The notes under the pieces: generated by a model | What the model was told of the DNA's origin: nothing | What the model saw: the letters and a program-made list of their open reading frames with translations, nothing else | Database searches by the model: none | Origin: Heterocephalus glaber | Taxonomy: Eukaryota > Chordata > Mammalia > Rodentia > Bathyergidae | DNA length: 64,000 nt | Reading direction: 5' to 3' | Assembly: GCF_000247695.1 (NCBI RefSeq) | Contig: NW_004624782.1 | Span: forward strand, 13,271,457-13,335,456 | Translations under genes and position numbers: made by a program | In this document: piece by piece, positions 12,563 through 32,373 of the stretch | Numbering within the stretch: position 1 is the first letter of the stretch | How the letters are laid out: every line of letters begins with the position of its first letter

Positions 12563-13216
12563 CAACTGTTTGGTCATTTTTGTGGTTTGGACAATGTTCT
12601 TTTCATGTTCAGACATTATTACAGAGTAGTCTCTTTCTCCATCTATCTAAGTGTGATGCTGTCTGATGTTGGTGTTTTGTGAAACTGTTCAACTGCACAG
12701 CCTTGCTGGTGGTGCCAGGCCAGCTCCCACCAACAGCAAGCCTTCTGGAGGGAGAATGCAAGTCAGCTCCCAGCTGCCAGGAGCTGCCTTCTCTTTTCCC
12801 CCCCTGCACTTACAAAATCGGACCTGGCAACCCCTTTGGCAGAACGTGAGCTCTGTGTATAACCACAGACCCATTTCTCTGCAATACTGTATGTGTCCCC
12901 TTCACTCATTCATACTCTCCCTGCACCTGTGGAAAGGAACCAGCCAAACCAGCCCAGAGAGAAGTGACTTGCATAGGCTCTCGCAGTGAACTGGTAGCGG
13001 GGCTGAACTAGAATTTTCACTCTGTGGTCTTGCTAGAGGTCAAGGCAGACTGTTAGACCCCTGAGATAACAGCCTGTAAACCTGAGGCAGATTGGCTCAG
13101 ACAAAAACACTTCTCACTGCTTTCTTGTCCACAAGGGTTCCCGTCATTTCTTCTAGGATGCGGTGCTAGGTGTCAAGATATTAGCCGGGATGCTAAAGTT
13201 CCCCCCACCCCACCCC
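12563..13216. other. Unique sequence upstream of KCTD13
   Basis: No repeat or coding match seen; distal promoter region. Repeated at 20514-21167. Confidence 0.4.
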
Positions 13217-13292
13217 GCCCCCTACGGGGAATCGAACTCAGGACCTTGCGCTTGCCAGGCCGGCGCGGGGCACTGAGCTACATCCCCGGCCC
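13217..13292 (-). mobile_element. ID SINE
   Basis: Antisense ID just upstream of the KCTD13 CpG island; repeated at 21168-21243. Confidence 0.92.
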
Positions 13293-13539
13293 GATTCTAA
13301 GCTCTTTCCTCAGCTGCTCCAGCCACTCCTGACCTTTCTGCTCCCCAAGTTCACCAAGCTTACTCCTTCCCTCCTGAGGGTCTGGAACTCTTCCCTCCCA
13401 TCTGCACGCGGCTGCTTCTCACTTCCCCTCGGCACCTGCTCTGACAGCCTTCCAGTCCTCGGCGCCCTGGCATCCCTCCCTGTCCTCCGGAGTCCGCGTC
13501 CTCGGTCCCCTCTAAGAGCTTCCTTGGGGCTCTCTTCAC

Positions 13540-14290
13540 AGTTCTCCTCAGTCTAGAGTGCGGGGCGGGGAGGCGGGAAACGCCCAGCGCCCTAACCTCT
13601 CTAGGCTCGTTTCCTTTACGCCCGTGAATCGCTGCGAGCAGAGAGCCAGTCGCCGGTGGAGACTTCACTTTGCACGTCCACTCGAACAGGGGCCCGGGCG
13701 CCTTCCCCGTCCGGGATTGGGACTTGCACCCAGCGTCCCTCGCCCGGCTCGGGAGACTCCAGCCGTACGCGAGCCCTCCGCACCTCCCAAGTGCGCGTGC
13801 CCGGAGCGAGCCCCGCCTTCAGGGCGGGGCCTGGCGCGCAGCGGGCGGGCCGGCCGGGCGTGCTTCCGGGTGGCGCGATGGGGCGCAGGGCCGGCGTCGC
13901 AGGCTAGGGGCGACGAGTGACGGCTCGCCGAGGGTGGCGCGGGCTGGCCTCGGGGCCCTGGAGGGCAGGCGGGCCGGAGAATCCGAGCCGTTGACTCGCC
14001 GCCCCCTCCCGGCATGTCGGCTCAGGCCTCCGACCCTGCGGCCCCGGCCCCGGCTCTGGAAGCCGCGAAGCCCTCGGGACTGGAGCCCGGCGCCGCCGCC
14101 TGCGGTCTGAAGCCCCTGACCCCGAACAGCAAGTACGTGAAGCTGAACGTGGGCGGCTCGCTGCACTACACCACGCTCCGCACGCTCACGGGCCAGGACT
14201 CCATGCTCAAAGCCATGTTCAGCGGCCGCGCGGAGGTGCTCACCGACGCCGGAGGTACGCGCCGCCGCCCCGCCCAGCTTCCCCTCCTTT
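13540..14290. promoter_or_regulatory. KCTD13: CpG island, KCTD13 promoter/exon 1 (copy 1)
   Basis: Sharp rise in G+C and CpG with GC boxes (for example GGGGCGGGG near 13562) around the KCTD13 ATG. There is no TATA box. Identical to 21491-22241. Confidence 0.8.
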
Positions 14291-15614
14291 TGCGAGCACT
14301 TTCCCTCCTCTGCTCCTTTGCCCCCAGCGGTAGCCAGCTAGTTACCCCGACTCTGCGAGGCTCTGTGGTAAGTGACTGAGCCCGCCACCTCGTAGTCCTC
14401 AGAGTCTGCCACCCTTCAGCCCCACGCTGAGGACACGGGAACCGGCCTTGCTGCCAGCAGCACCCCTGGGGCGACTCGCCTCGGTTTCCAACCACTCCCA
14501 AACCTTTTGTTCACCCCTCTGCCTCAGGACCACTAACAGCCAACCTGGAGAGCCGGGGGGGGGGGTCCTGTCTGTCTCCGTGTTCCCCTGACACAGGCTC
14601 CTGTATAAATGCAGTGCAGGAGGAGAAGGCTGCTCTGGGTTCGCCAGGGACACCCGGGCGGGTGTGCAGTGCTATCTTCGTGGAGCGGGACCCACACATC
14701 TGATGGGGCATTAAAGTTTGTTTGCCGTCCCTCCTCTCCTCCCTGCGGAGGTGGACGGGGATTCAGGGGATTACGAGTATTGTGAAGGCTGCAGGGTAAA
14801 AATTGGGGAGATGAGAGTTCAGCCTGCAAATATAGGCGAAGAATTCATTTATTTAATAAATATGTGTAAAGTACCAGTTGGTGCTGGAGACTTTTTTTAT
14901 TTTTTGGTACCGGGGATCGAACTCGGGTCCTTGAGCTTGCGCAGCAGGTGGCGAAACCACTGAGCTAAATCCCCGGTCCAGTGCTGGAGACTTTTTGATA
15001 AAGGAATCTGACAAGATTGGTCTTATAGACTTTGCCTTTTTTAGGCAGATAGAACAAGGAAGTGAAGAACAAAATGTACGTATATGACATTTAAAATAGT
15101 AGTGAGCTGGAGAGTGGACATAGGCCATGAACTAGGACCGTCAGAATTAACTCCGGGGTTAGAGGCGTGTTCAGAAGGTAATTACGTGAGAACTTTTGGT
15201 GAGAGCCTTCTAACTGGAACAGATTCGGGAGGGAATGGTCTCTTGTGGTAGCTAGGGTGTGTGTAAACGCTCTGGGAGAACCCATTGGAGATGCAGTACT
15301 TGAAAACTTCCTTGAGTATAGCAGAGGTTTGAGACACATCAGTGTTCAGGCTCTTTCTCTCTGGAATCCTTTTTTCATAAAGTTTAGGTAGCTCCAGGCC
15401 TCTACCAAAACCATCCTTCCTGTTGCCTCTTTCCACTGTACCAGGTTGGGTGCTGATTGACCGCAGCGGCCGCCACTTTGGTACAATCCTCAACTACCTG
15501 CGGGATGGGTCCGTGCCGCTACCTGAGAGTACCAGAGAACTGGGGGAGCTGCTAGGTGAAGCTCGCTACTACCTGGTGCAGGGCCTGATTGAGGACTGCC
15601 AGCTGGCACTGCAG
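14014..15614 (+). CDS. KCTD13: Second copy of KCTD13 exons 1-2 (probable assembly duplicate)
   Basis: Exon 1 coding 14014-14254 and exon 2 15445-15614 repeat the KCTD13 exons at 21965-22205 and 23396-23565 at a constant offset of 7,951 bases, including intron and promoter, with no difference that I could see. No copy of exons 3-6 follows before the N-gap at 16164. If this were a real tandem duplication, exon 2 (170 nt, not a multiple of three) included twice would shift the KCTD13 frame, while the extra exon 1 has no splice acceptor and would act only as an alternative first exon. An assembly duplicate is the simpler reading. Confidence 0.85.
14892..14979 (-). mobile_element. ID SINE in KCTD13 intron 1
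   Basis: Antisense ID with target duplication GTGCTGGAGACTTTTT; repeated at 22843-22930. Confidence 0.95.
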
Positions 15615-16163
15615 GTGAGGGTCCCCCACCTCCCAAGTCCTACGCCCATGTGCCTGGAGCTGTCCCAGGGTTAGCTGTTAGGACAGACAAAAGAAGATGC
15701 ACAAAAAAAGAAAGAAGATGTACATATGGCCAAGAGCCTGGCTCTGATTGGGCGTCACCCCGGAGAATTTGGGAGTACTGTCGTCAGCATCCCTCTCCTC
15801 TGCCTCGAGCAGAGCCCCTTCACCTCCCGTGCCAGAACTCCTGGTGTTTAAATGCCTGTTCCCTGCTTCTTGCTGATCCCTCCTGGCCAGTCCGGCCTCT
15901 TCACTCCCACCTGAATAGTAAAGTCATCCTTGGCATGTTCCTGCTGGCTCCAGCCACTGGTGGTGCGTGCTTGATTGTCCCATCGGATGGCTCGTACCAC
16001 TGGTGGTACAAACAGATCTAGTCATGTTTCTCGGTCTTTTTACTAATAAAATTAATAAAAGCTGCCAATGAGACAGTCATGCATATATCACTGTAGTTGG
16101 TGCCACCCAGCAGCGAGACCTAGGAATTATGGCCCTGTTGTGAATGTGTTAAACACAGCCCCA

Positions 16164-16263
16164 NNNNNNNNNNNNNNNNNNNNNNNNNNNNNNNNNNNNN
16201 NNNNNNNNNNNNNNNNNNNNNNNNNNNNNNNNNNNNNNNNNNNNNNNNNNNNNNNNNNNNNNN
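16164..16263. other. Assembly gap of exactly 100 N
   Basis: One hundred unknown bases, the conventional length for a scaffold gap of unknown size. It separates the two copies of the duplicated block, so contig order here rests on scaffolding and not on continuous sequence. Confidence 0.99.
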
Positions 16264-16319
16264 CTGGGAAGTACAAGATCAAGGTGCTAACACTGGCTAT
16301 CATTAAGAATACAAAAAAC

Positions 16320-24114
<7,795 letters not shown>

Positions 24115-24803
24115 ATGTATTCGCTCCCTTGCTCTCAAGTCCTGAAGAGGCCTCTGTGTCACCAGAGAAAAAAATCTAAATTTAAATTGGAATATAGCAA
24201 CCTATATGATGTGATGGGACCCTGGGAGGTAGCACTCTCCCATGTCCTCACCCCAGGGCTGGGCAGACTTGCTTCTCCTTTCTTTCAAACCATTGAAATG
24301 CTTTCTTCAGATAAAATGTCAGAGAAGCAGAGGCACTGTCTGTAAAGAGGGTTGAAGGGTTCCGGACGGCACCCTGCACCTGCACCTGCAGAGCTCCCCT
24401 TCCAAGGGCCCTCAGGGTTCTGAAAGCTCAGTCAGGACCCAGGGCTTTGGAGTCAGCCGAGTCAGTTCCCCTCTGGCATTCTCTCCTTAGGTTCCAAAAG
24501 ATAAAGAACCAAGAAAAATAAGTACAATGTAATTAATAAGTACAATGTAATGTAAGTATAATATAAGATTCTACATAGAGCCTTTTATTCTGTTCAATTT
24601 TTGTAACATTAAAATGTCTTATGACAGCAGTAATAAGAGATTATAAGAGGATTTTTTTCTGGAAAACATTTATTGCTACATTGTAGATAACATAATGATA
24701 ACATTCATCATAGGGAATTTGTGCCTATACGTGATCTATCTTGCTGCTTCTTTTTTTCCCATTTACCCCACTTCGATCCTCTTTCCTTCTATTCTTTCTT
24801 TTC
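24115..24803. other. KCTD13: KCTD13 intron 2, unique
   Basis: First sequence present only once after the duplicated block; a tandem TAAGTACAATGTAAT repeat at 24517-24552 is the only visible feature. Confidence 0.5.
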
Positions 24804-24890
24804 TTTTTTTTGTTTTGGTACCAGGGATCGAACTCAGGTCCTTGAGCCTGCGCAGCAGGAGGCGAAACCACTGAGCTAAATCCCCGGCCC
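24804..24890 (-). mobile_element. ID SINE
   Basis: Antisense, CTGCGCAGCAGG subtype, target duplication TCTATTCT. Confidence 0.95.
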
Positions 24891-25589
24891 TCTATTCTCT
24901 TTTTTTCCTTGTCCCTTCTTTCCTTTCCCCCTTCCCCCTGCCTTGTTCCCTTTCTCATTTGAACATTTTCTTCCCCTTTCCCAATATCTGCTATACAGTT
25001 AAGAGTTTCTTTTTTAATGCCCTTTATAGATTAAAATGTGGTGACTTTGAACAACTTTCTCTCGCTTCTGGGACTATTTATTTTTCTTGAAATCCAAAGG
25101 TACAGCATTTCTTTGGACAGTCTCCATGTTTTTCATACTTTCTGACTGCAGCTCATGATGAGAAATACATTTTTATGCTCATGTATATCACTGAATTTTA
25201 TGAAAGGATACTTTTAGTGAAATGTACTTTGATAAATTGTTCTCTCCCTCTCTCCCTCCCTTCCATTCTTCCTTTGTTCCTCTCTAATACTGTTTGAGAC
25301 TCATTAAATTTATTTCATAACCTGTTAACAGGTTACTGCTTATAGTTGAAAAACATGGAGCTAGACCTCGGGAGTACGTTCCTGCTGTATAATTTTAAAT
25401 TGAGCTAATGTTATTGTACACCCACTGTGTGTCGGGGTGATTTTGCTATCTGCTTGTGTGTACATTCTGTATCCTTGGTTTACATAAAAAGAAACATGTG
25501 GGCAATGGGATGATGCACTCGAGATCAGTGAGCCAGTAAGTGGCAGAGATCAGATTCAGCCCCAGAGACCCTGCCCAGCCCCTGCCCTG

Positions 25590-26560
25590 CAGCTCAGCAC
25601 ACTCCTGGCATCACTGGGCTATGCAAATCTTTTCTCTTTTTATTTTTTCCCCTTCATTCCCAATCCCTCGCCCACTTCCCCTTTCCCTAGGGGCCACCCA
25701 TTCAGTGCTAATGTTTGTGTACATATACTGTACTGGGATTAAGTTTATACTCTTGGAAAGCTAAAGCATTCTTTCGTGTATGTATGCATTCTACTTTATT
25801 TTTTATATATGCATTTTAATTAATTAATTAATTTATTTATTTTTGGGTACCAGGGATCAAACTTGCACTTGTGAGGCAGGCGGCAGAACCACTGAGCTAA
25901 ATCCCCAACCCTTTATATGCATTTTAAATTTCCATAAATGGCGTTGAGCTGTGGATCATGTTGTCTCATAGTTTTTCGTTCTGCCCTTTTTTCAAGATCT
26001 ATTCATGCGCTGCTGTACATCTCATACCTTGCTTCTAAGAGCTGCATGGGAATCCATGTGGGTTTTGCTTGCTATATTTTATTCACGCACACCCCGGTGG
26101 TTGGAGACCTAGCTTACCTCCCACTTCCTACCCCCACAAACTTGTACACATGGCCTTATGGTCCTGCGCCAGTTTCTCATGGTGGTAGCTGGGAAGCATT
26201 GTTGGGCTATAGACTCATGCAAACCGAATTTGACTTCCAAATGGTTGTAGTGCTGGTGTTCTTGATGAGCAGAGCAGAAGGCATCCCAGTTCTGCCATTC
26301 TCAGCACATGTGGCACCCTTCATCTTTCTAATTTTGCCAATCTGACTTGAGTAGAGAGTGATCTCATTTTACTTCGCATGGCTCTGATTACTAATGAGGT
26401 TGAGCTCCTTTTTTTTTGAGCATCTTTATATACATACTCGCTAGCTTGTTTGGTGTCCCATTCTTAAATTGCTTATTCATATTTTTTACCAAAATTTCTA
26501 CTGGATTTCCTTCCTGCTGCTTGGCAAGAGATCTTGCATATTTTAATCTAGTTTTTTAGG
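25590..26560 (-). mobile_element. Ancient L1 3'-end-like sequence (antisense)
   Basis: Runs such as CCAAATGGTTGTAGTG, CATCTTTCTAATTTTGCCAA and GATTACTAATGAGGTTGAGC follow the order of old antisense L1M 3' ends. It is strongly diverged and split by an ID element at 25836. Confidence 0.5.
25836..25911 (-). mobile_element. ID SINE with (TTAA/TTTA) tail
   Basis: Antisense ID lacking a few internal bases; A-rich tail 25806-25845; flank TATATGCATTTTAA on both sides. Confidence 0.92.
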
Positions 26561-26639
26561 GAATATTAAGCCTTATTATATAAGAGCATGTATTTTACAT
26601 GCTCTCAGGCATGTGGGGTTTTTTGTTTTTAGTTTTTTT

Positions 26640-27005
26640 AAATCTTTTAAGACCAAAGCATTTATTGTGACTAATGGTCAAAATTCTGAAGATGAACTGC
26701 ATGCTGCAGCGGCCACTCTCATGGTTTTGGGTGTTGTTCCTTCACACAGTCTGTGCCTGAATCTGTGATACACGCTTCTGAGGTGCCTCATTTGCCCAGT
26801 CCTCGTGGTGTGTCATCTTTTCGCCTTGGCATGCCGGTTTTACTTTCTCTTGATCTTGGCAGGGCAGACGCGTTTGCCACAGGTGGACTTCTGAGGGTAG
26901 TAGGCCTCAGGGCCCCAGCAGCAGCACAACCTTCCCGTCTTGTTATGAAATTTTCTGAATGAAGCTGCTTCCTTTGTCGTGTTGATTCTGCTGCCAAGGC
27001 CAAAG
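26640..27005 (-). pseudogene. RPL37 retropseudogene
   Basis: On the minus strand the sequence runs through the full intronless RPL37 message, including segments encoding QKSTCGK, MRHLR and EGTTPK, then a 3' UTR with AATAAA (26661-26666 as TTTATT on plus) and an A-rich tail near 26620-26640. Many frameshifts and substitutions, including loss of zinc-binding cysteines, make it non-coding. It lies in KCTD13 intron 2, opposite to the gene. Confidence 0.88.
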
Positions 27006-28161
27006 AACTTAAGGCAGTGATTGTGAACCTTTCAGAGCTTTAAAGGATACAAACAGCCTGCCTTGGCACACGTGCCGTGCCGTAGGTTCGCCGTACTGCC
27101 CTGAGGCATGCGTTGTAAATAATAAACTAGCCTTTCTCCTAAGCATCTAGAATGATACCTTTTACCTACTGTGGTTCAGAGAGTTCAGAAAGTACTCAAA
27201 TTATTTTCTGAGTTTTAAGGTTCGGATGAGGAATCCTAGTTCAGAAAATCTATTCTAGGTAATAATTTAGTCAATTTTACATATTGCCAGTATTTTCTTT
27301 TAGAATGTTACCTGTTTGTGACATCTGGTATTAACTAGAAATCCTTGGTTTTGAAACAAAATTACAATAAATCACTTATTATTTTTAAAGCAGTATTTAT
27401 CAATTGTTGAAATTTAAGAAACAGATAAAAAATAAATAAATACAAGCACCAAATATTCTTGCAGGTCTTTGTGTGTATCTGTGTGCATGTGTGTGTCTCT
27501 GCTAGAATCAAGTTGTATGTAGTTTTGTAAGCTGCCTTTTAAGGTCATTGTTAATAATTGCCATCTTGCCATATTAATAAAATCTTTAACACCCAGGGCA
27601 AACTCCAGCTTCTCCAGTTGTTTGAGAGCTGTTTTTTACAGCTAGTTCGCGTTGCATCTAGTTATTCTCTTCTCTGAGTCTCTTTTGCCCCAAAACAGAC
27701 CCTACTTTTCCCATGATGCTGATGTGTTAGAGAAACTGCCAGCTTTCCTGCAGAGTAACCTGCTTATCAGCTCTGCCTCATTTACTCCTGGTATCACTTG
27801 GTTTGTTATCCTGCTTATCCCAGATTTTCTGTAAATTAGATCATAAGTTTAAAGCCTTGATATTAAATATTTTGGCTGGAATACATTTTAGATAATGTTC
27901 TATATTTCATATTGTGCTACACTGAAGACCCATAATGTTGCGAGTGTGACCCTTGTTAGTGATGCTCACAATTGGCCCCTGGACTCAGGTGGTGGGGGTT
28001 TGAGTCGAGTTGTAGTTACATTTCCTCACGGCCAGCTATAAAGTCATCTGTATCGTATTAATTGGATGCTGTACAATTGGCAGTTACCTAGTTTCAACAC
28101 ACCAGTTGGTAGTCTTTGCCTAAATCAGTAATTTCACTAGGATTGTAGGGTAACTGTAATT
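27006..28161. other. KCTD13: KCTD13 intron 2, no element recognised
   Basis: AT-rich, with several short A/T runs and a GTGTGTCT/GTGTGCAT patch at 27470-27500; nothing else identified. Confidence 0.45.
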
Positions 28162-28241
28162 CTTTTTGGCACTGGGGATCAAACTCAGGACCTTGTGCTT
28201 TCGAGGCAGGTGGCGGAACCACTGAGCTAAATCCCCGGCCC
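28162..28241 (-). mobile_element. ID SINE
   Basis: Antisense ID with duplicated flank TAACTGTAATTCT / ATAACTATAATTCT. Confidence 0.95.
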
Positions 28242-28388
28242 CAGGATAACTATAATTCTGTTATCTCCTCATTGTGTAAAGTCAGGCTTTCTAGTGTCAA
28301 CTGAGAAATATTTATGTATTATTTTGAAGAAAATTTATTATTCAGTGATTACACTTAGTCAAGTCTTTTTCTACATAATTTGTGAATT

Positions 28389-28476
28389 TTTTTTTTTTTT
28401 TTGGTACCAGGGATCGAACTTGGGACCTTGCGCTTGTGAGGCAGGCGCCGGAACCACTGGGCTAAATCCCCGGCCC
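28389..28476 (-). mobile_element. ID SINE
   Basis: Antisense ID with target duplication TAATTTGTGAATTTTT. Confidence 0.95.
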
Positions 28477-28792
28477 TAATTTGTGAATTTTTCAACATCA
28501 GACATTTGTGTCATTTGCTTCTGTTCATGTTTTCTTGACCAATTCTTCATTGTTCCTTCTAAAATGTTGCATTCCATACATGAGGCAATGAAGTATTTTT
28601 AACCACCACTGCTAAAGCACTTATGCATTCATCTGCAGCTACCTATAGGCTGAAGGGAAATATTTCACTCATTTCAATGAAAAATTGCTTTATATTCAGT
28701 AATGACTACTGGCATCTTAGTCTTAAAATGATTTCTCCAAAGAAACCCTCTGCTGGGTAAACGGCAAAAATTTAAGTCATCATTGTGCTTAC

Positions 28793-29015
28793 TTATTTTT
28801 GAGACAGGGTCTCACTATGTAGTCCAGCCCCCTGAGTACTGGGATTATAGGCATCCACCACCATACTTGGCTTTGGTTTGGTTTTTGTTTGTGTTTCATT
28901 CTTTTTTGAGACAGAATCTCTTAAGTTGCCCAGACTAGCCTCAAACTTAGGATCACCCAGCTTCAGCCTTCTGAGTAGCTGAGATTGCAAGTGTGTGCCA
29001 CTATGCCCAGCTTCA
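28793..29015 (-). mobile_element. Two antisense B1 copies
   Basis: A shortened B1 at 28793-28873 (GAGACAGGGTCTCACTATGT) and a fuller one at 28903-29013 (GAGACAGAATCTCTTAAGTT). Confidence 0.8.
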
Positions 29016-29119
29016 ATTGAAAAATTCCTGACGTTAACATGAATCAAATTACTTACTTTTATTTTAACCAGTGTTGTATCCTTTTAGTCTTATTTAAGAA
29101 GTTTTGCTTTTTTTTTTGT

Positions 29120-29211
29120 ATTTTTTTTGTTCTTTTGGTACCGGGGATCAAACTTGAGGCCTTGTGCCTGCAAGGCAGGTGGTGGAACCACTGAGCTAAA
29201 TCCCCTGGCCC
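29120..29211 (-). mobile_element. ID SINE
   Basis: Antisense ID ending TAAATCCCCTGGCCC. Confidence 0.93.
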
Positions 29212-29221
29212 TAAATTTTTT

Positions 29222-29395
29222 CTTTATTTTTGGAGAAAGGATCTCACTATGTAGTTCAGGGTGGCCTTGAACTCACTACTGAGTCCAGGCTGGCCTCGAA
29301 CTTGGCAGTCCTCCTACTTCAACCTCTGAGTGTGTGATTACAAGTAATCACAAGTGATCGTGTGATTACAAGTGTGTGCCACCATGTCTATTCTG
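29222..29395 (-). mobile_element. B1 SINE with internal duplication
   Basis: GATCTCACTATGTAGTTCAG then a repeated middle part and a locally triplicated GTGATTACAAGT near 29335-29370. Confidence 0.75.
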
Positions 29396-30050
29396 TATTT
29401 TTTATTAGCTTTATTGTTTTATCTGTGGATTTCTCATATAAGGACATTCTAATCTCAGTGGAACTCACTTTTGTGCAAGTGGTTAAGAAGGTATTTAACT
29501 CTTTTGTCCTCCATGGAGTGAGATAGTTTTCCCAGTACCATCTGTGAAGCAATCTTTGAAAATTAGCATCCAAGAGGGCCACCAATGATTCTTGCCTCCT
29601 GGTATCCAGGCTTTTGTGTAGCTTCCTCCCATGCTGAATAAGGCTAACATATGTCACCGGTAGGATGTTGCAAAGATGATAGTGTGTGGCTTTTGAAGCT
29701 AGGTCATAAAAGGCATTACAGCTTCTGCCTCTCTCGGGTCATTCACTGGGGAAGCCAGCCCTGATGTGAAGATACAGCAGCTCTCAGAAGAGGTTCTCTT
29801 GGTGGGGAACTGAAGCCTCCTCACAAATCCAGCACAGACTCCCAGCTCTGTGGGAACTGCCTCAGAAGCAGACCCTGATCTGGGTTCTGGGTGTGTGCCT
29901 CACACCTGTAATCCCCTCGGAAAGAGAGGAGCAAACGGGTTCAGTCAAGACTTCAGATTGCAACTTCATGAAAGACCCCAGGGCAGGGCTCACCCAACTA
30001 GGCTAGTCTTAAATTCCTGGCCCACAGAACATGTGTGTGGTAGTAAATGG

Positions 30051-30134
30051 TTTTTTTTTTGGTACCGGAGATTGAACTCAGGACCTTGAGTTTACAAGGC
30101 AAGTGCCGGAACCATTGCGCTAAATCCCTGGCCC
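30051..30134 (-). mobile_element. ID SINE in MaLR LTR
   Basis: Antisense ID splitting the LTR end; flank GTAAATG on both sides. Confidence 0.94.
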
Positions 30135-30709
30135 GTAAATGTTTATTGTAGTTTTAAGTTACTAAATTTGTAGTAATCTGTTCCCTGGGAAAAGATAACA
30201 GATTTTGGTTTCTGTTAGGGTCAGTGTAGAGCCAGCCATGAAAAAAACCCCTAAAATATGGAAATAGCTTTAGAACTGAAAAGTGGGCAGGAGCTGGGAG
30301 GACTTTGAGCAGAATGTTGAGCCTCCTCTGGGGAAGCAGTAGTAAGGGCTTAAAGAATGGTTACGAAAATATTATTGGAAATTGATGGAAAGCAGATCCT
30401 GGTTATATGGAAAATTAACCACAGTGTCCACTGCACTAATGCATAATTAGGAAGTGTACACCTAGTGAACTTGAGTGATCTAGCTAAGGAGATTCCCAGA
30501 CAGAATGCTGAGGGTGCCTGAAGAGAAAGAAAACCAGTTGCAGAAAATGCCAGAAGCTGTTGGATTTGAAGTTTTCCAGCCTTTCCCTACAGATAACTCA
30601 TATGTTAAAATTGACAAATGACTTCCAGACAGAGATCAAGTACAGAGCATTGTCAGGAAAATGTGGTCTGAAGATGACTCCAAGAATGTGATTATAAAGT
30701 CCTTTTTTA

Positions 30710-30810
30710 TCTCAGCACTGAGGTAGGAGGCTGAGGCAGGAGGATTGCTGCAAGTTCAAGACCAGCCTGAACTATATATTGAGACCCCGTCTCACAAAAA
30801 CCAAAAACAG
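30710..30810 (+). mobile_element. B1 SINE
   Basis: GAGGCTGAGGCAGGAGGATT, AAGTTCAAGACCAGCCTGAA and GTCTCACAAAAACC. Confidence 0.9.
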
Positions 30811-31401
30811 AAAGTCTTTTTGTGAAGACTTCGTAAGTATCCAAGGAGATACTTCCGGACTATTTGATCAAGTAATAGCACTTCTGAGAAGCTTAAGGGG
30901 AATGGTGCCCGCCGCACTCTGAGCACAGCCCAAAGTAGAGAAGGGCTTGCCTTGCAGACAGACTGGTGGGTATGGCTTCTGTCTTATGCACTATACCCCC
31001 AAAATTACAAGAGACTCAGAGAATTACAGTGATAGAAACACTGTCGTTGTGGACTGAGAGGAGCAGAGCCAGAGTGAAGGGGGAAGAGGCCTTTGGGCCC
31101 CTAAGTTTCTATAGACAGGAAGCAGGCTAGGGGGAGCCAAGCTGCACACGTCTCCCCATGCAGGAGGCTGGTGCAGGGTGTGAGCGCTGTGGGGAATCAT
31201 GGGTTTGCAACATCCGCATCCTGCAGCACCTCTAGGTCTAGTGCCTTCTGTGTCCCCTCGGTCTCCTCCCCTTTCGAACAGGTGTCCCTAGTGGTTGTCC
31301 TGTTTCTGCGACTGCGGTGTGGAAAAGAGGCTTGTCTTTTGTTCACAGTTCTTAAACTACATGGGAAATGTCCTTCAGGAGTGATAAAGAACTGTGGACC
31401 T

Positions 31402-31490
31402 GGGGCCGGGGATTTACCTCAGTGGTTCCGGCGCCTGCCTCTCAAGCACAAGGTCCCAAGTTCAATCCCCGGTACCAAAACAAAAAGAAC
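31402..31490 (+). mobile_element. ID SINE
   Basis: Complete ID; flanks AAGAACTGTGGACCTG / AAGAACTATGGACCTG are its target duplication. Confidence 0.96.
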
Positions 31491-31832
31491 TATGGACCTG
31501 ATTAAGAAGACAGCATTTTGGGCTGGGTGTCATGGTAGACCCTTTTAATTCCAGAATCGCCTGGCTGAGCCACTGCAGAACCTGGAAATGGAAACAATAA
31601 ATTTGTTGTTGTTGTTGTTGCTGTTAATTTCAGCTGCTAAGTTTGTTGCACAGCAGTGGGTAACTATTACACACTCCATACTTCTCCCTCACTTGTGTGT
31701 GGTGTCTTTCTGTGAGTCCTCACGTTCATACCCTGGACTGTTTCTGAGTACTCTGTTGTATTCTATTGCATTTTTGTCTTGTTTCCACACTAGAATCAAA
31801 GTATATTCATTATTTTAGCTTTGTAGTGTATC

Positions 31833-31914
31833 TTTTTTTTTTGGTACCGGGGATCAAGCTCATAACCTTCCGCTTACGAGGCAGGCGCAGTGGCACTGAG
31901 CTAAATCCCTGGCC
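31833..31914 (-). mobile_element. ID SINE
   Basis: Antisense ID; flank TGTAGTGTAT / TGTAGAGTAT. Confidence 0.94.
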
Positions 31915-32017
31915 CTGTAGAGTATTTTAAAATTTAGTAGAGTGAGTGTCTCCTCTTTGTGCTTCTTTTTAAAATTGATCTAAGGGGTTGTGGACTTTTA
32001 TTTATCCATATTTATCT

Positions 32018-32099
32018 TTTTTCTTGGTACCAGGGATCGAACTCGGGTCCTTGCGCTTACAAGGCAGGCGACAGAACCACTGAGCTACATCCCTGGCCC
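32018..32099 (-). mobile_element. ID SINE
   Basis: Antisense ID; flank ATCCATATTTATCTT / ATCCATAGTTATCTT. Confidence 0.95.
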
Positions 32100-32121
32100 T
32101 CATCCATAGTTATCTTAATCT

Positions 32122-32222
32122 TTTATCGTGTTGCTCAGGCTGGTCCCAGACTCTTATGTGAGGTTCTCTGACCCTCCCACCCCAGCCTTCTGAGTGGCCA
32201 GGATGACAGGCGTATGCCGCCG
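32122..32222 (-). mobile_element. B1 SINE, diverged
   Basis: TGTTGCTCAGGCTGGTCCCA to AGGATGACAGGCGTATGCC. Confidence 0.75.
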
Positions 32223-32373
32223 CTTCCGTGTTAGCTTCAGACTAAGCCTCAAGAGTTTCTCAGAGAGGAACTCTGGAATTCATAGTAGGGTTGCACATTT
32301 AGTTTCCAAGAGTGGGCAAGGTAAGAGGGGTTTGGGCATGAAGATTCTAGAAAACGGAGAAGAGAACCCATGG

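Larger units (their letters stand above)
29520..31680 (+). mobile_element. Ancient MaLR (MLT1-like) element, LTR plus internal remains
   Basis: 29520-30195 follows an MLT1-type LTR (TCTTGCCTCCTGGTATCCAG, AAGCTAGGTCATAAAAGGC, GAACTGAAGCCTCCT, ending ATGTTTATTG..TTTTAAGTTACTAA). 30200 to about 31400 resembles MaLR internal sequence (ATGGAAATAGCTTTAGAACTG). 31590-31675 resembles a second LTR end (AATAAATTTGTTG ... GCTGCTAAGTTTG). A B1 (30710) and ID elements (30051, 31402) are inserted. It has no coding capacity. Confidence 0.6.

Noticed and set aside
13558..14166. Long overlapping open frames on both strands in the KCTD13 CpG island (and at 21509-22117)
   Set aside because: High GC removes stop codons; only the frame from 14014/21965 matches a protein family.
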